Part shown: positions 1 through 9,935 of the stretch, one piece after another
Position numbering within the stretch: position 1 is the stretch's first letter
Layout of the letters: every line of letters begins with the position of its first letter
NCBI GenBank assembly: GCA_963816955.1
Contig: CAWFME010000005.1
Coordinates: forward strand, 1,302,001-1,366,000
Source of the DNA: DATFQI01 sp963816955
Lineage (GTDB): Bacteria; Actinomycetota; Thermoleophilia; Solirubrobacterales; Solirubrobacteraceae
Length of the DNA: 64,000 nucleotides
Direction: 5' to 3'
Translations under genes and position numbers: made by a program
Notes under the pieces: generated by a model
Database searches by the model: none
What the model was told of the DNA's origin: nothing
Seen by the model: the letters and a program-made list of their open reading frames with translations, nothing else

Positions 1-480
1 CCTCGACGCCGACACCCAGAAGACGCTGGCGCGCGGCGACCGGCTCGTGAAGACGCTCAACCAGGGCGAGCGCCAGCCGATGCGGGCCGCCGACCAGGTC
101 GCCGTCGTCTACGCGGCCACCAACGGCTACGTGGACCGCATCGACGCCGACCGCGTGCCCAAGTTCCACGAGGGTCTGGTCGAGCGCCTGCACTCCGAGA
201 TCGGCGAGACGCTGGACAAGATCGGCGAGGGCGACTGGAGCGACGAGATCCAGAAGAAGCTCGACGAGGCGATCGCGCAGTACGCGAAGGACTTCGGCTA
301 CGACCTCGACGAGGAGGGCCAGCCGCTCGACGACGACTCGCCCGACCGCGACACGCGCGAGGACTCGAAGTCGAGCTCCGGCAAGGACGAGGACTCGACG
401 ACTCCGACGACTCCGACGACTCCAACGACTCCGACGACGAGTCCGAGGAGACGAAGGAGCAAGAGGGGGCCACCGCCTAG
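1..480 (+). CDS. atpA: ATP synthase F1 alpha subunit, C-terminal part
   Basis: The 3' part of the catalytic-core alpha subunit; the start lies left of the window. Read from base 2, it gives the C-terminal helical domain (QVAVVYAATNGYVDRI and following). Near 391-400 the frame must change: the upstream frame would run on through atpG, while the adjacent frame gives an acidic tail (repeated DDS, then ESEETKEQ) ending at the TAG 478-480, two bases before atpG. One base appears to be missing in the GACTCC-type repeat. Context (atpG, atpD, atpC follow) leaves no doubt about identity. The long Asp/Ser tail is unusual for alpha subunits. Confidence 0.93.
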   Translation, partial: PRRRHPEDAGARRPAREDAQPGRAPADAGRRPGRRRLRGHQRLRGPHRRRPRAQVPRGSGRAPALRDRRDAGQDRRGRLERRDPEEARRGDRAVREGLRLRPRRGGPAARRRLARPRHARGLEVELRQGRGLDDSDDSDDSNDSDDESEETKEQEGATA

Positions 481-482
481 CC

Positions 483-1400
483 ATGGCCCAGAAGGACGTC
501 AAGAGCCGCATCAGCTCGGTCAAGAACATCCAGAAGATCACGCGGGCGATGGAGATGGTCGCCGCCGCCCGCCTGCGCCGCGCCGAGCAGCGCATCGAGG
601 CGCTGCGGCCGTACGCCTCGGCGATCCGGCGGATGACCCGCCAGGCGGCCGAGGCGGCCCAGAACGTCCCGAACCTGCCGATCCTCCAAGAGCACGACAA
701 CGTCTCGAACGTCGGCCTGCTGCTCGTCACGGGCGACCGCGGCCTGGCCGGCGCGTTCAACTCCCAGATCGTGCGCGCGGGCATCCGCGCGTCGAACGAG
801 CTCGACGGCGAGCCGAAGTGGTTCGCCTCCGGGCGCCGCGGCGTGTCGTCGCTGACGTTCCGCGGCCAGACGGTGCTCGGCGAGTACACGGGCTTCACCG
901 ATCGCCCGGCCTACGCCAACGCTCGCGACATCGCCTCCGACCTGATGACGGCCTACATCGACGGCGAGGTCGACCAGGTCGAGATCTTCTACAACCGCTA
1001 CATCTCACCGCTGACGCAGGAGGTCACGCGCGAGACGCTGCTGCCCCTGCAGCAGGCGACGATCTTCGAGGGCTCCGACGAGGACTCCCTCGGCGGCCGC
1101 GCCGGCGGCGACGACGCGGAGGACCACGGCGACGGGCCGCGCGCGCTCGTCGAGTACGAGCCCGGCCCGGAGGAGATCCTCCAGCGGCTCGTGCCCGCCT
1201 ACGTCGAGATCTCGATCTACCGGGCCCTGCTCGAGTCGACCGCGTCCGAGCACGGCGCCCGCATGACGGCGATGCGCAACGCGTCCGAGAACGCGTCCGA
1301 CCTCGTCAAGGACCTCACCCTGCAGATGAACCGCGAGCGCCAGGCGGAGATCACGCAGGAGATCATGGAAGTCGTGGCCGGCGCGGAAAGCCTTACATGA
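483..1400 (+). CDS. atpG: ATP synthase F1 gamma subunit
   Basis: Central rotor stalk subunit of F1, 305 aa. The N-terminal coiled-coil helix (SRISSVKNIQKITRAMEMVAA) and the C-terminal helix (MRNASENASDLVKDLTLQMN) that together form the rotor are both clear. An acidic Asp/Gly-rich insertion of about 25 residues sits near residues 195-225, before the C-terminal helix; gamma subunits commonly vary here. ATG is two bases after the atpA stop, so translation is probably coupled. Confidence 0.97.
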   Translation: MAQKDVKSRISSVKNIQKITRAMEMVAAARLRRAEQRIEALRPYASAIRRMTRQAAEAAQNVPNLPILQEHDNVSNVGLLLVTGDRGLAGAFNSQIVRAGIRASNELDGEPKWFASGRRGVSSLTFRGQTVLGEYTGFTDRPAYANARDIASDLMTAYIDGEVDQVEIFYNRYISPLTQEVTRETLLPLQQATIFEGSDEDSLGGRAGGDDAEDHGDGPRALVEYEPGPEEILQRLVPAYVEISIYRALLESTASEHGARMTAMRNASENASDLVKDLTLQMNRERQAEITQEIMEVVAGAESLT

Positions 1401-1405
1401 ATCGT

Positions 1406-1441
1406 CGCCCGCAGGTGCGAGCTTGCGAGCACCGCAGGGCG
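1406..1441 (+). other. Intergenic hairpin between atpG and atpD
   Basis: CGCCC (1406-1410) and GGTGC (1414-1418) can pair with GGGCG (1437-1441) and GCACC (1429-1433), with a small internal loop. There is no T-run. It could tune relative expression of atpG and atpD or be a REP-like element; function is unknown. Confidence 0.4.
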
Positions 1442-1459
1442 AAATAGGAGATCAAGAAC

Positions 1460-3033
<1,574 letters not shown>

Positions 3034-3034
<1 letters not shown>

Positions 3035-3444
3035 TGGCGCGCACGCCCTTCAAGGTCGAGATCCTCACCCCGGAGGGCGAGGTCTTCAACGACGAGGTCG
3101 AGATGGTGTCCACGAAGACCAGCGTGGGCTCCATCGGCCTGCTCGCCAACCACCAGCCGCTGCTGGCGATGCTCGACCCGACGGAGCTGCGGCTCTACAA
3201 ATCCGAGTCCGACGTCGTCCGCTACGCGCAGGGCGAGGGCTTCCTGCAGATCTCCGGCGAGCACGCGCTCGTGCTCGTCGACGAGGTCTTCGAGGTCGAC
3301 CAGCTCGACCGCTCCGACCTGCAGGACCGCCTCAAGCGGGCCGAGGAGGAGTGCCAGAAGGCCGAGGAGGGCACGGAGGAGCTCCGCGCCGCCGAGCGCG
3401 AGAAGCGCCGCTACGAGGCCTTTCTGAAGATCGCGGACAAGTAA
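3034..3444 (+). CDS. atpC: ATP synthase F1 epsilon subunit
   Basis: 136 aa from the GTG at 3034, which shares its first base with the atpD TAG (3032-3034). The N-terminal beta-sandwich (FKVEILTPEGEVFNDEVEMV, then GLLANHQPLLAML) is the standard epsilon/delta domain, and the C-terminal helical hairpin (RLKRAEEECQKAEE) is present. This is the last gene of the operon. Confidence 0.96.
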
Positions 3445-3468
3445 CGTCGCCGAAGGCGAGCGGCGACG
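3445..3468 (+). other. Hairpin immediately after atpC stop
   Basis: CGTCGCCG (3445-3452) pairs perfectly with CGGCGACG (3461-3468) across an 8-base loop, directly after the atpC TAA. No T-run follows, so this is at most a non-canonical terminator or 3'-end stabiliser of the ATP synthase mRNA. Confidence 0.45.
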
Positions 3469-3527
3469 AAGGAGCTCGCTCGCCTGGCAGGCGAAACCTC
3501 AATCACGAGCCCTTCTAGGCTGAACGA

Positions 3528-4667
3528 GTGGATGAGCGCGCACTCACCGAGCGACTGATCACGTACGACACGTCCAACGTGGACGGGCTGCGCGCTGCGG
3601 CGGGCTTCATCAAGGGCTGGCTGGAGGCCCGCGAGATCGACGTCGTGGACCACAAGTTCGGCGACCTGCACGCGCTCAGCGCGGTCGTCGGCCCGCCCGA
3701 GGGCGCCGAGCGCGCCACGCTCGTCTTCCACGGCCACTTCGACGTCGTGCCGGGGCGCCCCGAGCAGTTCGTCCCGCGCGTCGAGGGCGACCGCATGTTC
3801 GGCCGCGGCGCCTACGACATGAAGGGCGCGCTGGCCTCGATGATGTGCGCGCTGCGCGACGTCGCCGACCAGCAGGCCGTGCGCGTGCGCTTCGTGTGCG
3901 TGCCCGACGAGGAGTCCGAGGACATCGAGCGGCGCACCAGCGACGATCTCGTCCGCCGGGGCCTGGTGGGCGACTTCGCGATCACGGGCGAGCCGACGAA
4001 TCTCCACGTCGGCATCCAGGCCAAGGGCGTGCTCGCATGCCGGCTGATCGTGCACGGGCGCGCCGCGCACGGCTCCACGCCGTGGCTCGGCGACAACGCC
4101 GTGCTGAAGGCGATCGACGTGTTCCGGCGAATCGAGTCCCTGCCGTTCTCGCGCGAGTCATCCGAGCTGTTCGACCGGCCCTCGATCAACCTCGGGCGCA
4201 TCCAGGGCGGCGACGCGCTCAACAAGGTGCCCGACCAGTGCACGATGGTCCTCGACATCCGCTACCTGCCCAACCAGGACCCGGGCGACATCCTCGAGCA
4301 GATCCGGACGATCCCGGACATGGAGGTCGCGCGCACGTTCATCCACCCGCCGGCGCACGTCTCGCGCACGAACCCGTACGTGCTCGCGCTCGGCGAGGTC
4401 GTCGGCCGGCTGACGAGCGGGGAGTCGATGAGCGTGGGGCGTGACGGCGCCTCCGACGCGGTGTCGTTCCTGCGCGCGGGCGTGCCCGCCGTCGAGTTCG
4501 GGCCGGCCGGCTCCGGCCACCACGGCCCGGAGGAGTGGGTCTCGATCTCCTCGCTGACCCGCTACCGCCAGGCGCTGACGGACTTCGTGACGCAGCTGCC
4601 CGCGCGGCTCGACGCGCTGGCCGAGGGCGCCACGCCGCTGCGCGCCGTCGAAGGGGGCCGCGCGTGA
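3528..4667 (+). CDS. M20 family metallopeptidase (DapE/ArgE-like)
   Basis: 379 aa zinc-dependent amidohydrolase. Metal-binding motifs of the M20 family are in order: GHFDVVPG (about residue 69), GRGAYDMKGA (Asp, residue 91), PDEESEDIE (catalytic Glu pair) and C-terminal GHHGPEE. The bacterial dimerisation insert lies in the middle. Substrate is not determinable from sequence; succinyl-diaminopimelate, N-acetylornithine or a dipeptide are options. The GTG start has no Shine-Dalgarno, but TAGGCT (3516-3521) ends 6 bases before it, suggesting a leaderless mRNA. The stop overlaps the next start. Confidence 0.88.
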   Translation: MDERALTERLITYDTSNVDGLRAAAGFIKGWLEAREIDVVDHKFGDLHALSAVVGPPEGAERATLVFHGHFDVVPGRPEQFVPRVEGDRMFGRGAYDMKGALASMMCALRDVADQQAVRVRFVCVPDEESEDIERRTSDDLVRRGLVGDFAITGEPTNLHVGIQAKGVLACRLIVHGRAAHGSTPWLGDNAVLKAIDVFRRIESLPFSRESSELFDRPSINLGRIQGGDALNKVPDQCTMVLDIRYLPNQDPGDILEQIRTIPDMEVARTFIHPPAHVSRTNPYVLALGEVVGRLTSGESMSVGRDGASDAVSFLRAGVPAVEFGPAGSGHHGPEEWVSISSLTRYRQALTDFVTQLPARLDALAEGATPLRAVEGGRA

Positions 4668-6214
4668 GGCGCCGGTTCGACGACGGGGAGAAGGTGCCGA
4701 ACGTCGGCGCCTCGGTGGTCAAGCGCGCCCTGCTGGCGATGTTCCTCGTCGTGGCGATGAGCGGCACCGCGCTCGCGACCACCGTCGTGCTCGAGGTCGA
4801 CGACCTCGTGAACAGCTTCAAGAAGCAGGGCCGCGTCCAGGTCGACATCCCCGAGATCACCAAGGCCGACGCCGGCGGGGCGCGCACGATCCTGCTGCTC
4901 GGCTCCGACGCCCGTTACGAGGACAAGAAGCTCGGCCTCAAGCCGCGCTCGGACACGATGCTGCTCGTGCGCGCCGATCCCGACAGCGACGCGATCGCCG
5001 TCATGTCGATCCCGCGCGACCTCGCCGTCGACGTCCCCGGCCACGGGCGCGACAAGATCAACTCCGCGTTCGAGAACGGCGGCGCGCGGCTGACGGTCAA
5101 GACGATCAAGAAGCTCTTCGAGGACGCGACGGGCGAGCCGTTCCCGATCACCAACGTGATCAGCGTCGAGTTCGGCTCCTTCCGCAAGGCCGTCGACTAC
5201 ATCGGCGGCGTCTACGTCGACATCGACCGCGACTACTTCAACGACAACTCGGGCGGCGGCGAGCGCTACGCGGCGATCGACGTCGACGCCGGCTACCAGA
5301 AGCTGATGGGCAAGGACGCGCTCGACTACGTCCGCTACCGCCACACGGACAACGACTTCATCCGCGCCGCCCGCCAGCAGGACTTCCTGCGCCAGGCGCG
5401 CAGCCAGGCGGGGGTCAAGCGCCTGTTCCAGTTCGGCAAGCGCAAGAAGCTGATCAACGCCTTCGGGCGCTACTTCACCGTCGACAAGAGCTTCGCCAAG
5501 AGCAAGGAGATCTTCTCGATGTTCCGGCTCGCCCTGTACATGGTGCAGAGGAGCCCGAGCGTCAACGAGGTCCGCTTCCGCGCGCGGGAGTCCGACAACC
5601 CGATGGTCGACACGCGGCTGTTCGCCTCCGACGCGAACCTGCGCAAGACCGTCGACGAGTTCATGCACGCGAAGAGCTCGGCCAAGCCGACCGCGACCTC
5701 CAAGCCGACGCCGGAGGACGAGGAGGCCCAGCGGATCCGCAAGAAGCGCAACCGCAACAAGAGCGCCTCGGTCCCGGGGCTGGAGGAGGCGCGGGCGCAG
5801 GGCGTCGACCAGGCCGTGCTCGCCGACCCGAAGCTGAAGTTCCCGTTCTACTTCCCGACGCTGCGCACGGCGACCGCCGCCTACGCGGGCACCGAGCCGC
5901 GGATCTACACGATCCGCGACGAGCAGGGCAAGCGGCACGAGGCGTACCGGCTCGTGGTGTCCAAGGGCCTGGCGGGCGAGTACTACGGCATCCAGGGCAT
6001 GACCTGGAAGGAGCCGCCGATCCTCGACAGCCCGGACGAGATCCGCACGAGCAACGGGCGCCGCTACCAGCTCTACTTCGACGGCCGCCGCCTGCGGCTG
6101 GTCGCCTGGAAGACGCGGCGGGCGGTCTACTGGGTCTCCAACACGCTGTCGCAGTCGCTCAACCAGCGCCAGATGCTCGCGATCGCCGACTCGCTGACGC
6201 GCCTCAAGCAGTGA
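4664..6214 (+). CDS. LytR-CpsA-Psr (LCP) family cell-wall ligase
   Basis: 516 aa from the GTG at 4664, which overlaps the preceding TGA (GTGA). An N-terminal membrane helix (ALLAMFLVVAMSGTALATT, residues 24-42) is followed by the LCP catalytic domain: LLLGSDARYED, RSDTMLLVRADP, SIPRDL, and DALDYVRYRHTDND with the Arg residues that hold the polyprenyl pyrophosphate. LCP enzymes attach teichoic acids, arabinogalactan or other glycopolymers to peptidoglycan outside the membrane. A charged linker (TATSKPTPEDEEAQ) leads to a C-terminal extracellular domain I do not recognise. Sugar-nucleotide genes follow, which fits the role. Confidence 0.9.
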   Translation: MRRRFDDGEKVPNVGASVVKRALLAMFLVVAMSGTALATTVVLEVDDLVNSFKKQGRVQVDIPEITKADAGGARTILLLGSDARYEDKKLGLKPRSDTMLLVRADPDSDAIAVMSIPRDLAVDVPGHGRDKINSAFENGGARLTVKTIKKLFEDATGEPFPITNVISVEFGSFRKAVDYIGGVYVDIDRDYFNDNSGGGERYAAIDVDAGYQKLMGKDALDYVRYRHTDNDFIRAARQQDFLRQARSQAGVKRLFQFGKRKKLINAFGRYFTVDKSFAKSKEIFSMFRLALYMVQRSPSVNEVRFRARESDNPMVDTRLFASDANLRKTVDEFMHAKSSAKPTATSKPTPEDEEAQRIRKKRNRNKSASVPGLEEARAQGVDQAVLADPKLKFPFYFPTLRTATAAYAGTEPRIYTIRDEQGKRHEAYRLVVSKGLAGEYYGIQGMTWKEPPILDSPDEIRTSNGRRYQLYFDGRRLRLVAWKTRRAVYWVSNTLSQSLNQRQMLAIADSLTRLKQ

Positions 6215-6244
6215 GCGCCCTGTCGATACCCTGACGGGCCGCTC

Positions 6245-7553
6245 ATGAGCCATTCCACAGATAGAGAGCCGATCGGCGTGATCGGCACGGGCTACGTCGG
6301 GCTCGTCACCGCCGCCGGGTTCGCGGAGCTCGGCAACGACGTCTGGTGCATCGACATCGACGAGGCCAAGATCGAGGGCCTCAAGCAGGGCCGCATGCCG
6401 ATCTGGGAGCCGGGCCTGGGAGAGCTCGTCGAGCGCCATCGCGACCGGCTGCACTTCTCGACCGACCTCTCGGACGCGCTCGAGCACGCGCGGCTGCTGT
6501 TCGTCGCGGTCGGCACGCCGCCCACCTACTCGGGCGACGCCGACCTCTCGGCCGTGCACGCCGTCGTCGAGGCGATGCCCCCCTCCGACCGCCACGCGCT
6601 CGTGATGAAGTCGACCGTGCCCGTCGGCACCGGCGCGACGATCAAGCGGCTGTTCGAGGAGCAGGGCAAGGCCGGCTTCCGCTACGTCTCCTGCCCGGAG
6701 TTCCTCAAGGAGGGCTCGGCCGTCAAGGACTTCCTCGAGCCCGACCGCGTCGTCATCGGCGACGACGGCGACTGGGCCGGCGACGCCGTCGTGGAGCTCT
6801 ACGCGCCGCTCAACGCCCCGCTCGTGCGCACCGACATCAAGAGCGCCGAGATGGTCAAGCTCGCCTCCAACGCGTTCCTGGCCACGAAGATCTCCTTCAT
6901 CAACGAGATCGCCAACGTCTGCGAGGAGACCGGCGCCGACGTGGTCGAGGTGGCCAAGGGGATGGGGCTCGACGACCGCATCGGGCCGAAGTTCCTGCAG
7001 GCCGGGATCGGCTTCGGCGGCTCGTGCTTCCCGAAGGACGTGACGGCGCTCAAGCAGCTCGCGGGCAACTCGGGCTACCACTTCCAGCTGCTCAACTCGG
7101 TGATCGAGGTCAACGAGCTGCAGAAGCGGCGCGTGATGGCCAAGCTCGAGAAGCATCTCGGCTCGCTGGTCGGCAAGGAGATCGGGCTGCTCGGCCTGGC
7201 CTTCAAGCCCAACACCGACGACATGCGCGAGGCGTCCTCGCTCGTGCTCTCCGCACGGCTGCAGGCCGCGGGCGCGCGGGTGCGCGCCTATGACCCGGTC
7301 GCCGAGGAGGAGGCGCGCAAGCTGCTGCGCGGCGTCGAGTTCCACGCGTCGGCGGCGGGCGCCGTCAGCGGCGCGGACGCGGTGGTGCTCGTCACGGAGT
7401 GGCCCGAGTTCGCCGAGCTCGACCTCGCCGCGGTGGCGGCGTCGATGCGCGGCAACCTGATCATCGACGGGCGCAACTTCCTGGACGCGGCGAAGGTGCG
7501 CGCGGCGGGCCTCGACTACGAGGGCGTCGGGCCGCCCAGCCTTGAAGGCCTGA
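6245..7553 (+). CDS. ugd: UDP-glucose 6-dehydrogenase (apparent indel near 3' end)
   Basis: NAD-dependent oxidation of UDP-glucose to UDP-glucuronate. N-terminal Rossmann fold (VIGTGYVGLVTAAGFAELG), catalytic Cys motif GIGFGGSCFPKDV (about residues 256-268) and C-terminal UDP-binding domain are complete. As written, the frame does not stop but runs into the next gene, giving an 802-aa fusion. Removing one G from GGG at 7529-7531 yields a normal C-terminus (GRPALKA) ending at the TGA 7551-7553, which overlaps the next ATG in the same TGATG arrangement used at 8651-8655. I therefore annotate two genes and an indel rather than a fusion. TACCCT (6227-6232) is a likely -10. Confidence 0.9.
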
Positions 7554-8653
7554 TGCAGGCGCTGATCCTCGCCGGCGGCGAAGGCACCCGCCTCCGCCCC
7601 CTCACCACGACCTACCCCAAGCCCGTCGTGCCGCTGGTCGACCGGCCGTTCATCGGCTTCATGCTCGACTGGCTGCGCTCGCACGGCGTCGACGAGGTGA
7701 TCATGGGCTGCGGCCACATGGCCGGCGGCGTGCGGGCCGTGCTCGGCGACGGCAGCGGCTTCGGCGTGAAGCTCTCGTTCGTCGAGGAGCCGCGCCCGCT
7801 CGGCACGGGCGGCGCGCTGAAGTTCGCCGAGGATCTGCTCGACGAGCGCTTCCTGATGCTCAACGGCGACGTCCTCACCGACCTCGACCTGACCGCGCAG
7901 ATCGCCCAGCACGAGGCGACGGGTGCGCGGGCGACGCTGGCGCTGACGCCGGTCGAGGACCCCTCCGCCTACGGGCTCGTGCGCCTGACGCCGGACAACG
8001 CGGTCACGGAGTTCGTCGAGAAGCCCTCGGCCGATCAGATCGACACGAACAACATCTCCGCCGGCGCGTACGTGCTCGAGCGCTCGGTGCTCGAGCTGCT
8101 GGCGCCCGGCAAGCCCGCCTCGATCGAGCGCGACGTGTTCCCGCGGCTCGTCGGCAACGGGCTCTACGGCTACGTCGGCGAGGGCTACTGGATGGACATC
8201 GGGACACCGGACCGCTACCTGCAGGGGACGTTCGACATCCTCGAGGGGACCGTGCACACCGAGGTCGCCGCGCGGATGGGCTCCGGCTTCGCCGCCGTCG
8301 CCGACGACGTGGAGTCCGCGGGGCGGATCATCCCGTCGGCGCTGGTCGAGCCGGGCTGCCGCATCGGCGCGCACTCGCAGGTCGGCGGGCGCGTCGTGCT
8401 CGAGCGCGGGGTGACCGTCGGCGAGCACACCACCGTCGAGCGCGCGGTCGTGCTCGAGGGCGCGACGATCGGCTCCGGCTGCACGCTGAGCGGCTGCATC
8501 GTCGGCGCCGGCGTGACGATCGGCGACGACTGCCACGTGGACGGGCTGAGCGTGCTCGGCAAGGGCGTGTCGCTCGGCGCGGGCAACATCGTCTCCAACG
8601 GCGCGCGGATCTTCCCGGGCGTGTCGCTCCCCGACGGTGCGATCCGGTTCTGA
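7553..8653 (+). CDS. Sugar-1-phosphate nucleotidyltransferase with left-handed beta-helix
   Basis: About 366 aa from ATG 7553. The nucleotidyltransferase signature LILAGGEGTRLRPLT is at the very N-terminus, followed by EEPRPLGTGGAL, NGDVLTDLDL and VEKP. The last ~100 residues are hexapeptide repeats (GCRIGAHSQVGGRVVLERGV) forming a left-handed beta-helix. It probably makes GDP-mannose, ADP-/UDP-glucose or a similar NDP-sugar (ManC/GlmU-like family); the sugar cannot be decided from sequence. It overlaps the following PGI/PMI gene by one base, so the two probably act together. Confidence 0.88.
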   Translation: MQALILAGGEGTRLRPLTTTYPKPVVPLVDRPFIGFMLDWLRSHGVDEVIMGCGHMAGGVRAVLGDGSGFGVKLSFVEEPRPLGTGGALKFAEDLLDERFLMLNGDVLTDLDLTAQIAQHEATGARATLALTPVEDPSAYGLVRLTPDNAVTEFVEKPSADQIDTNNISAGAYVLERSVLELLAPGKPASIERDVFPRLVGNGLYGYVGEGYWMDIGTPDRYLQGTFDILEGTVHTEVAARMGSGFAAVADDVESAGRIIPSALVEPGCRIGAHSQVGGRVVLERGVTVGEHTTVERAVVLEGATIGSGCTLSGCIVGAGVTIGDDCHVDGLSVLGKGVSLGAGNIVSNGARIFPGVSLPDGAIRF

Positions 8654-9702
8654 TGGCTTCGCTCGACGCCCAGGCGGTCGCCGCCGTCGACTCGACCGGC
8701 CAGGCGGCCGAGATCCTCGACCTTCCGGCGCACCTTCGCGACGCGCTGTGGCGCGTGGACTCCGCTCACGTCGCGCCCGTCGACGCGCCGGGCGGCGTCG
8801 TGATCGCGGGCATGGGCGGGTCCGCCGTCGGCGGGCGGCTCGCGCAGGCGGCGCTCGGCCCGCGCCTGACGCGTCCGTTCGTGGTCGCCGACGGCTACAC
8901 GCTGCCCTCCTGGGTGGGGCCGGAGCAGCTCGTGCTGGCCGCGAGCTACTCGGGCAACACGGAGGAGACGCTGTCCGCCTACGACGACGCGCTCGAGCGC
9001 GGCGCGCCGCGGGTCGTGGCCACGACGGGCGGGGCGCTGGCCGAGCGCGCCCGCCGCGACGGCGCGCCCGTGATCCCGCTGCCGGGCGGCTTCCAGCCGC
9101 GCGCCGCGGTCGGCTACGGGCTCGTCTCCGCGCTCGAGGCCGCCGCGCTGGGCGGGGCCGGCCCGTCGCTGCGCGACGAGGTCGAGGCTGCCGCCGCGCT
9201 GGCGGAGACGCTCGCGGCGCAGTGGGGGCCGGCCGGCGACGAGGACGGCGAGGCCAAGGCGCTCGCCCGCACGCTGCACGGCACGGTGCCAGTGATCGCG
9301 GGCGCCGAGCTGACGGCGCCGGTCGCCTACCGCTGGAAGTGCCAGATCAACGAGAACGCGGGCCTGCCGGCCTTCTCGAGCACGCTCCCCGAGCTCGACC
9401 ACAACGAGGTCGTCGGCTGGCCGGGCGCGAACGGCTTCGGCCCGTTCTCCGCCGTCTTCCTCGACGACCCGTCTGCGCACCCTCGCAACGCCCTGCGATC
9501 GGCGCTCACCGCCACCGAGGCCGAGGCCGGCGCCCGCTTCGTCGAGCGCGTCACCGCCCGCGGCGAGACGCCGCTCGAGCGGCTCGTCTCGCTCGTGCTG
9601 CTCGGCGACCTGGTCTCGCTCTACCTCGCGGTGCTCGCCGGCACCGACCCGGTCGACATCGCCCCGATCGACCGCATCAAGGCCGGGCTCGCCCGGCGCT
9701 GA
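8653..9702 (+). CDS. Bifunctional phosphoglucose/phosphomannose isomerase (archaeal type)
   Basis: 349 aa double-SIS-domain isomerase. VIAGMGGSAVGG (residues 48-59) and ASYSGNTEETLSAYD (about 97-111) bind the sugar phosphate; WKCQINENAGLPAFSSTLPE and ELDHNEVVGW carry the conserved Glu/His of this family. It interconverts glucose-6-P, fructose-6-P and mannose-6-P, feeding the neighbouring nucleotidyltransferase. The ATG overlaps the upstream TGA by one base. Confidence 0.87.
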   Translation: MASLDAQAVAAVDSTGQAAEILDLPAHLRDALWRVDSAHVAPVDAPGGVVIAGMGGSAVGGRLAQAALGPRLTRPFVVADGYTLPSWVGPEQLVLAASYSGNTEETLSAYDDALERGAPRVVATTGGALAERARRDGAPVIPLPGGFQPRAAVGYGLVSALEAAALGGAGPSLRDEVEAAAALAETLAAQWGPAGDEDGEAKALARTLHGTVPVIAGAELTAPVAYRWKCQINENAGLPAFSSTLPELDHNEVVGWPGANGFGPFSAVFLDDPSAHPRNALRSALTATEAEAGARFVERVTARGETPLERLVSLVLLGDLVSLYLAVLAGTDPVDIAPIDRIKAGLARR

Positions 9703-9800
9703 CCTCGCCGTAGCAGGCGCCGGGCGGCGTTGGGTGGCGGCGCGAAACGCGGGCAACGGCAATGGCTTGTAGGGGAGCAGGGTTTCCCCGGTGGCTCCGA

Positions 9801-9839
9801 CCGGTGGATTGATCCCTCTCAGGCACCGTTATCCACCGC
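9801..9839 (+). repeat. Hairpin repeat, copy 1
   Basis: CGGTGGAT (9802-9809) pairs with ATCCACCG (9831-9838) across a 21-base loop. A second copy lies at 45278-45332 in the opposite orientation, with longer arms, the same loop length and 16 of 21 loop bases matching. It sits in the 233-bp spacer between the PGI/PMI gene and the aldehyde dehydrogenase, where I see no gene. Confidence 0.6.
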
Positions 9840-9935
9840 TCGATGCGTGAGCGGTGCCGTTGCCCACGCAACGCGACCCGACCCACGCCCTCGGCGCCTG
9901 CCGACGAGCGGCCGGAGCCCTAGTACGGTGAGTGC

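Noticed and set aside
4562..8536. A 1324-codon open frame on the minus strand
   Set aside because: It is antisense to the M20, LCP, ugd and nucleotidyltransferase genes and is rich in Arg, Ala, Asp, Val and Leu repeats typical of GC-rich shadow frames.
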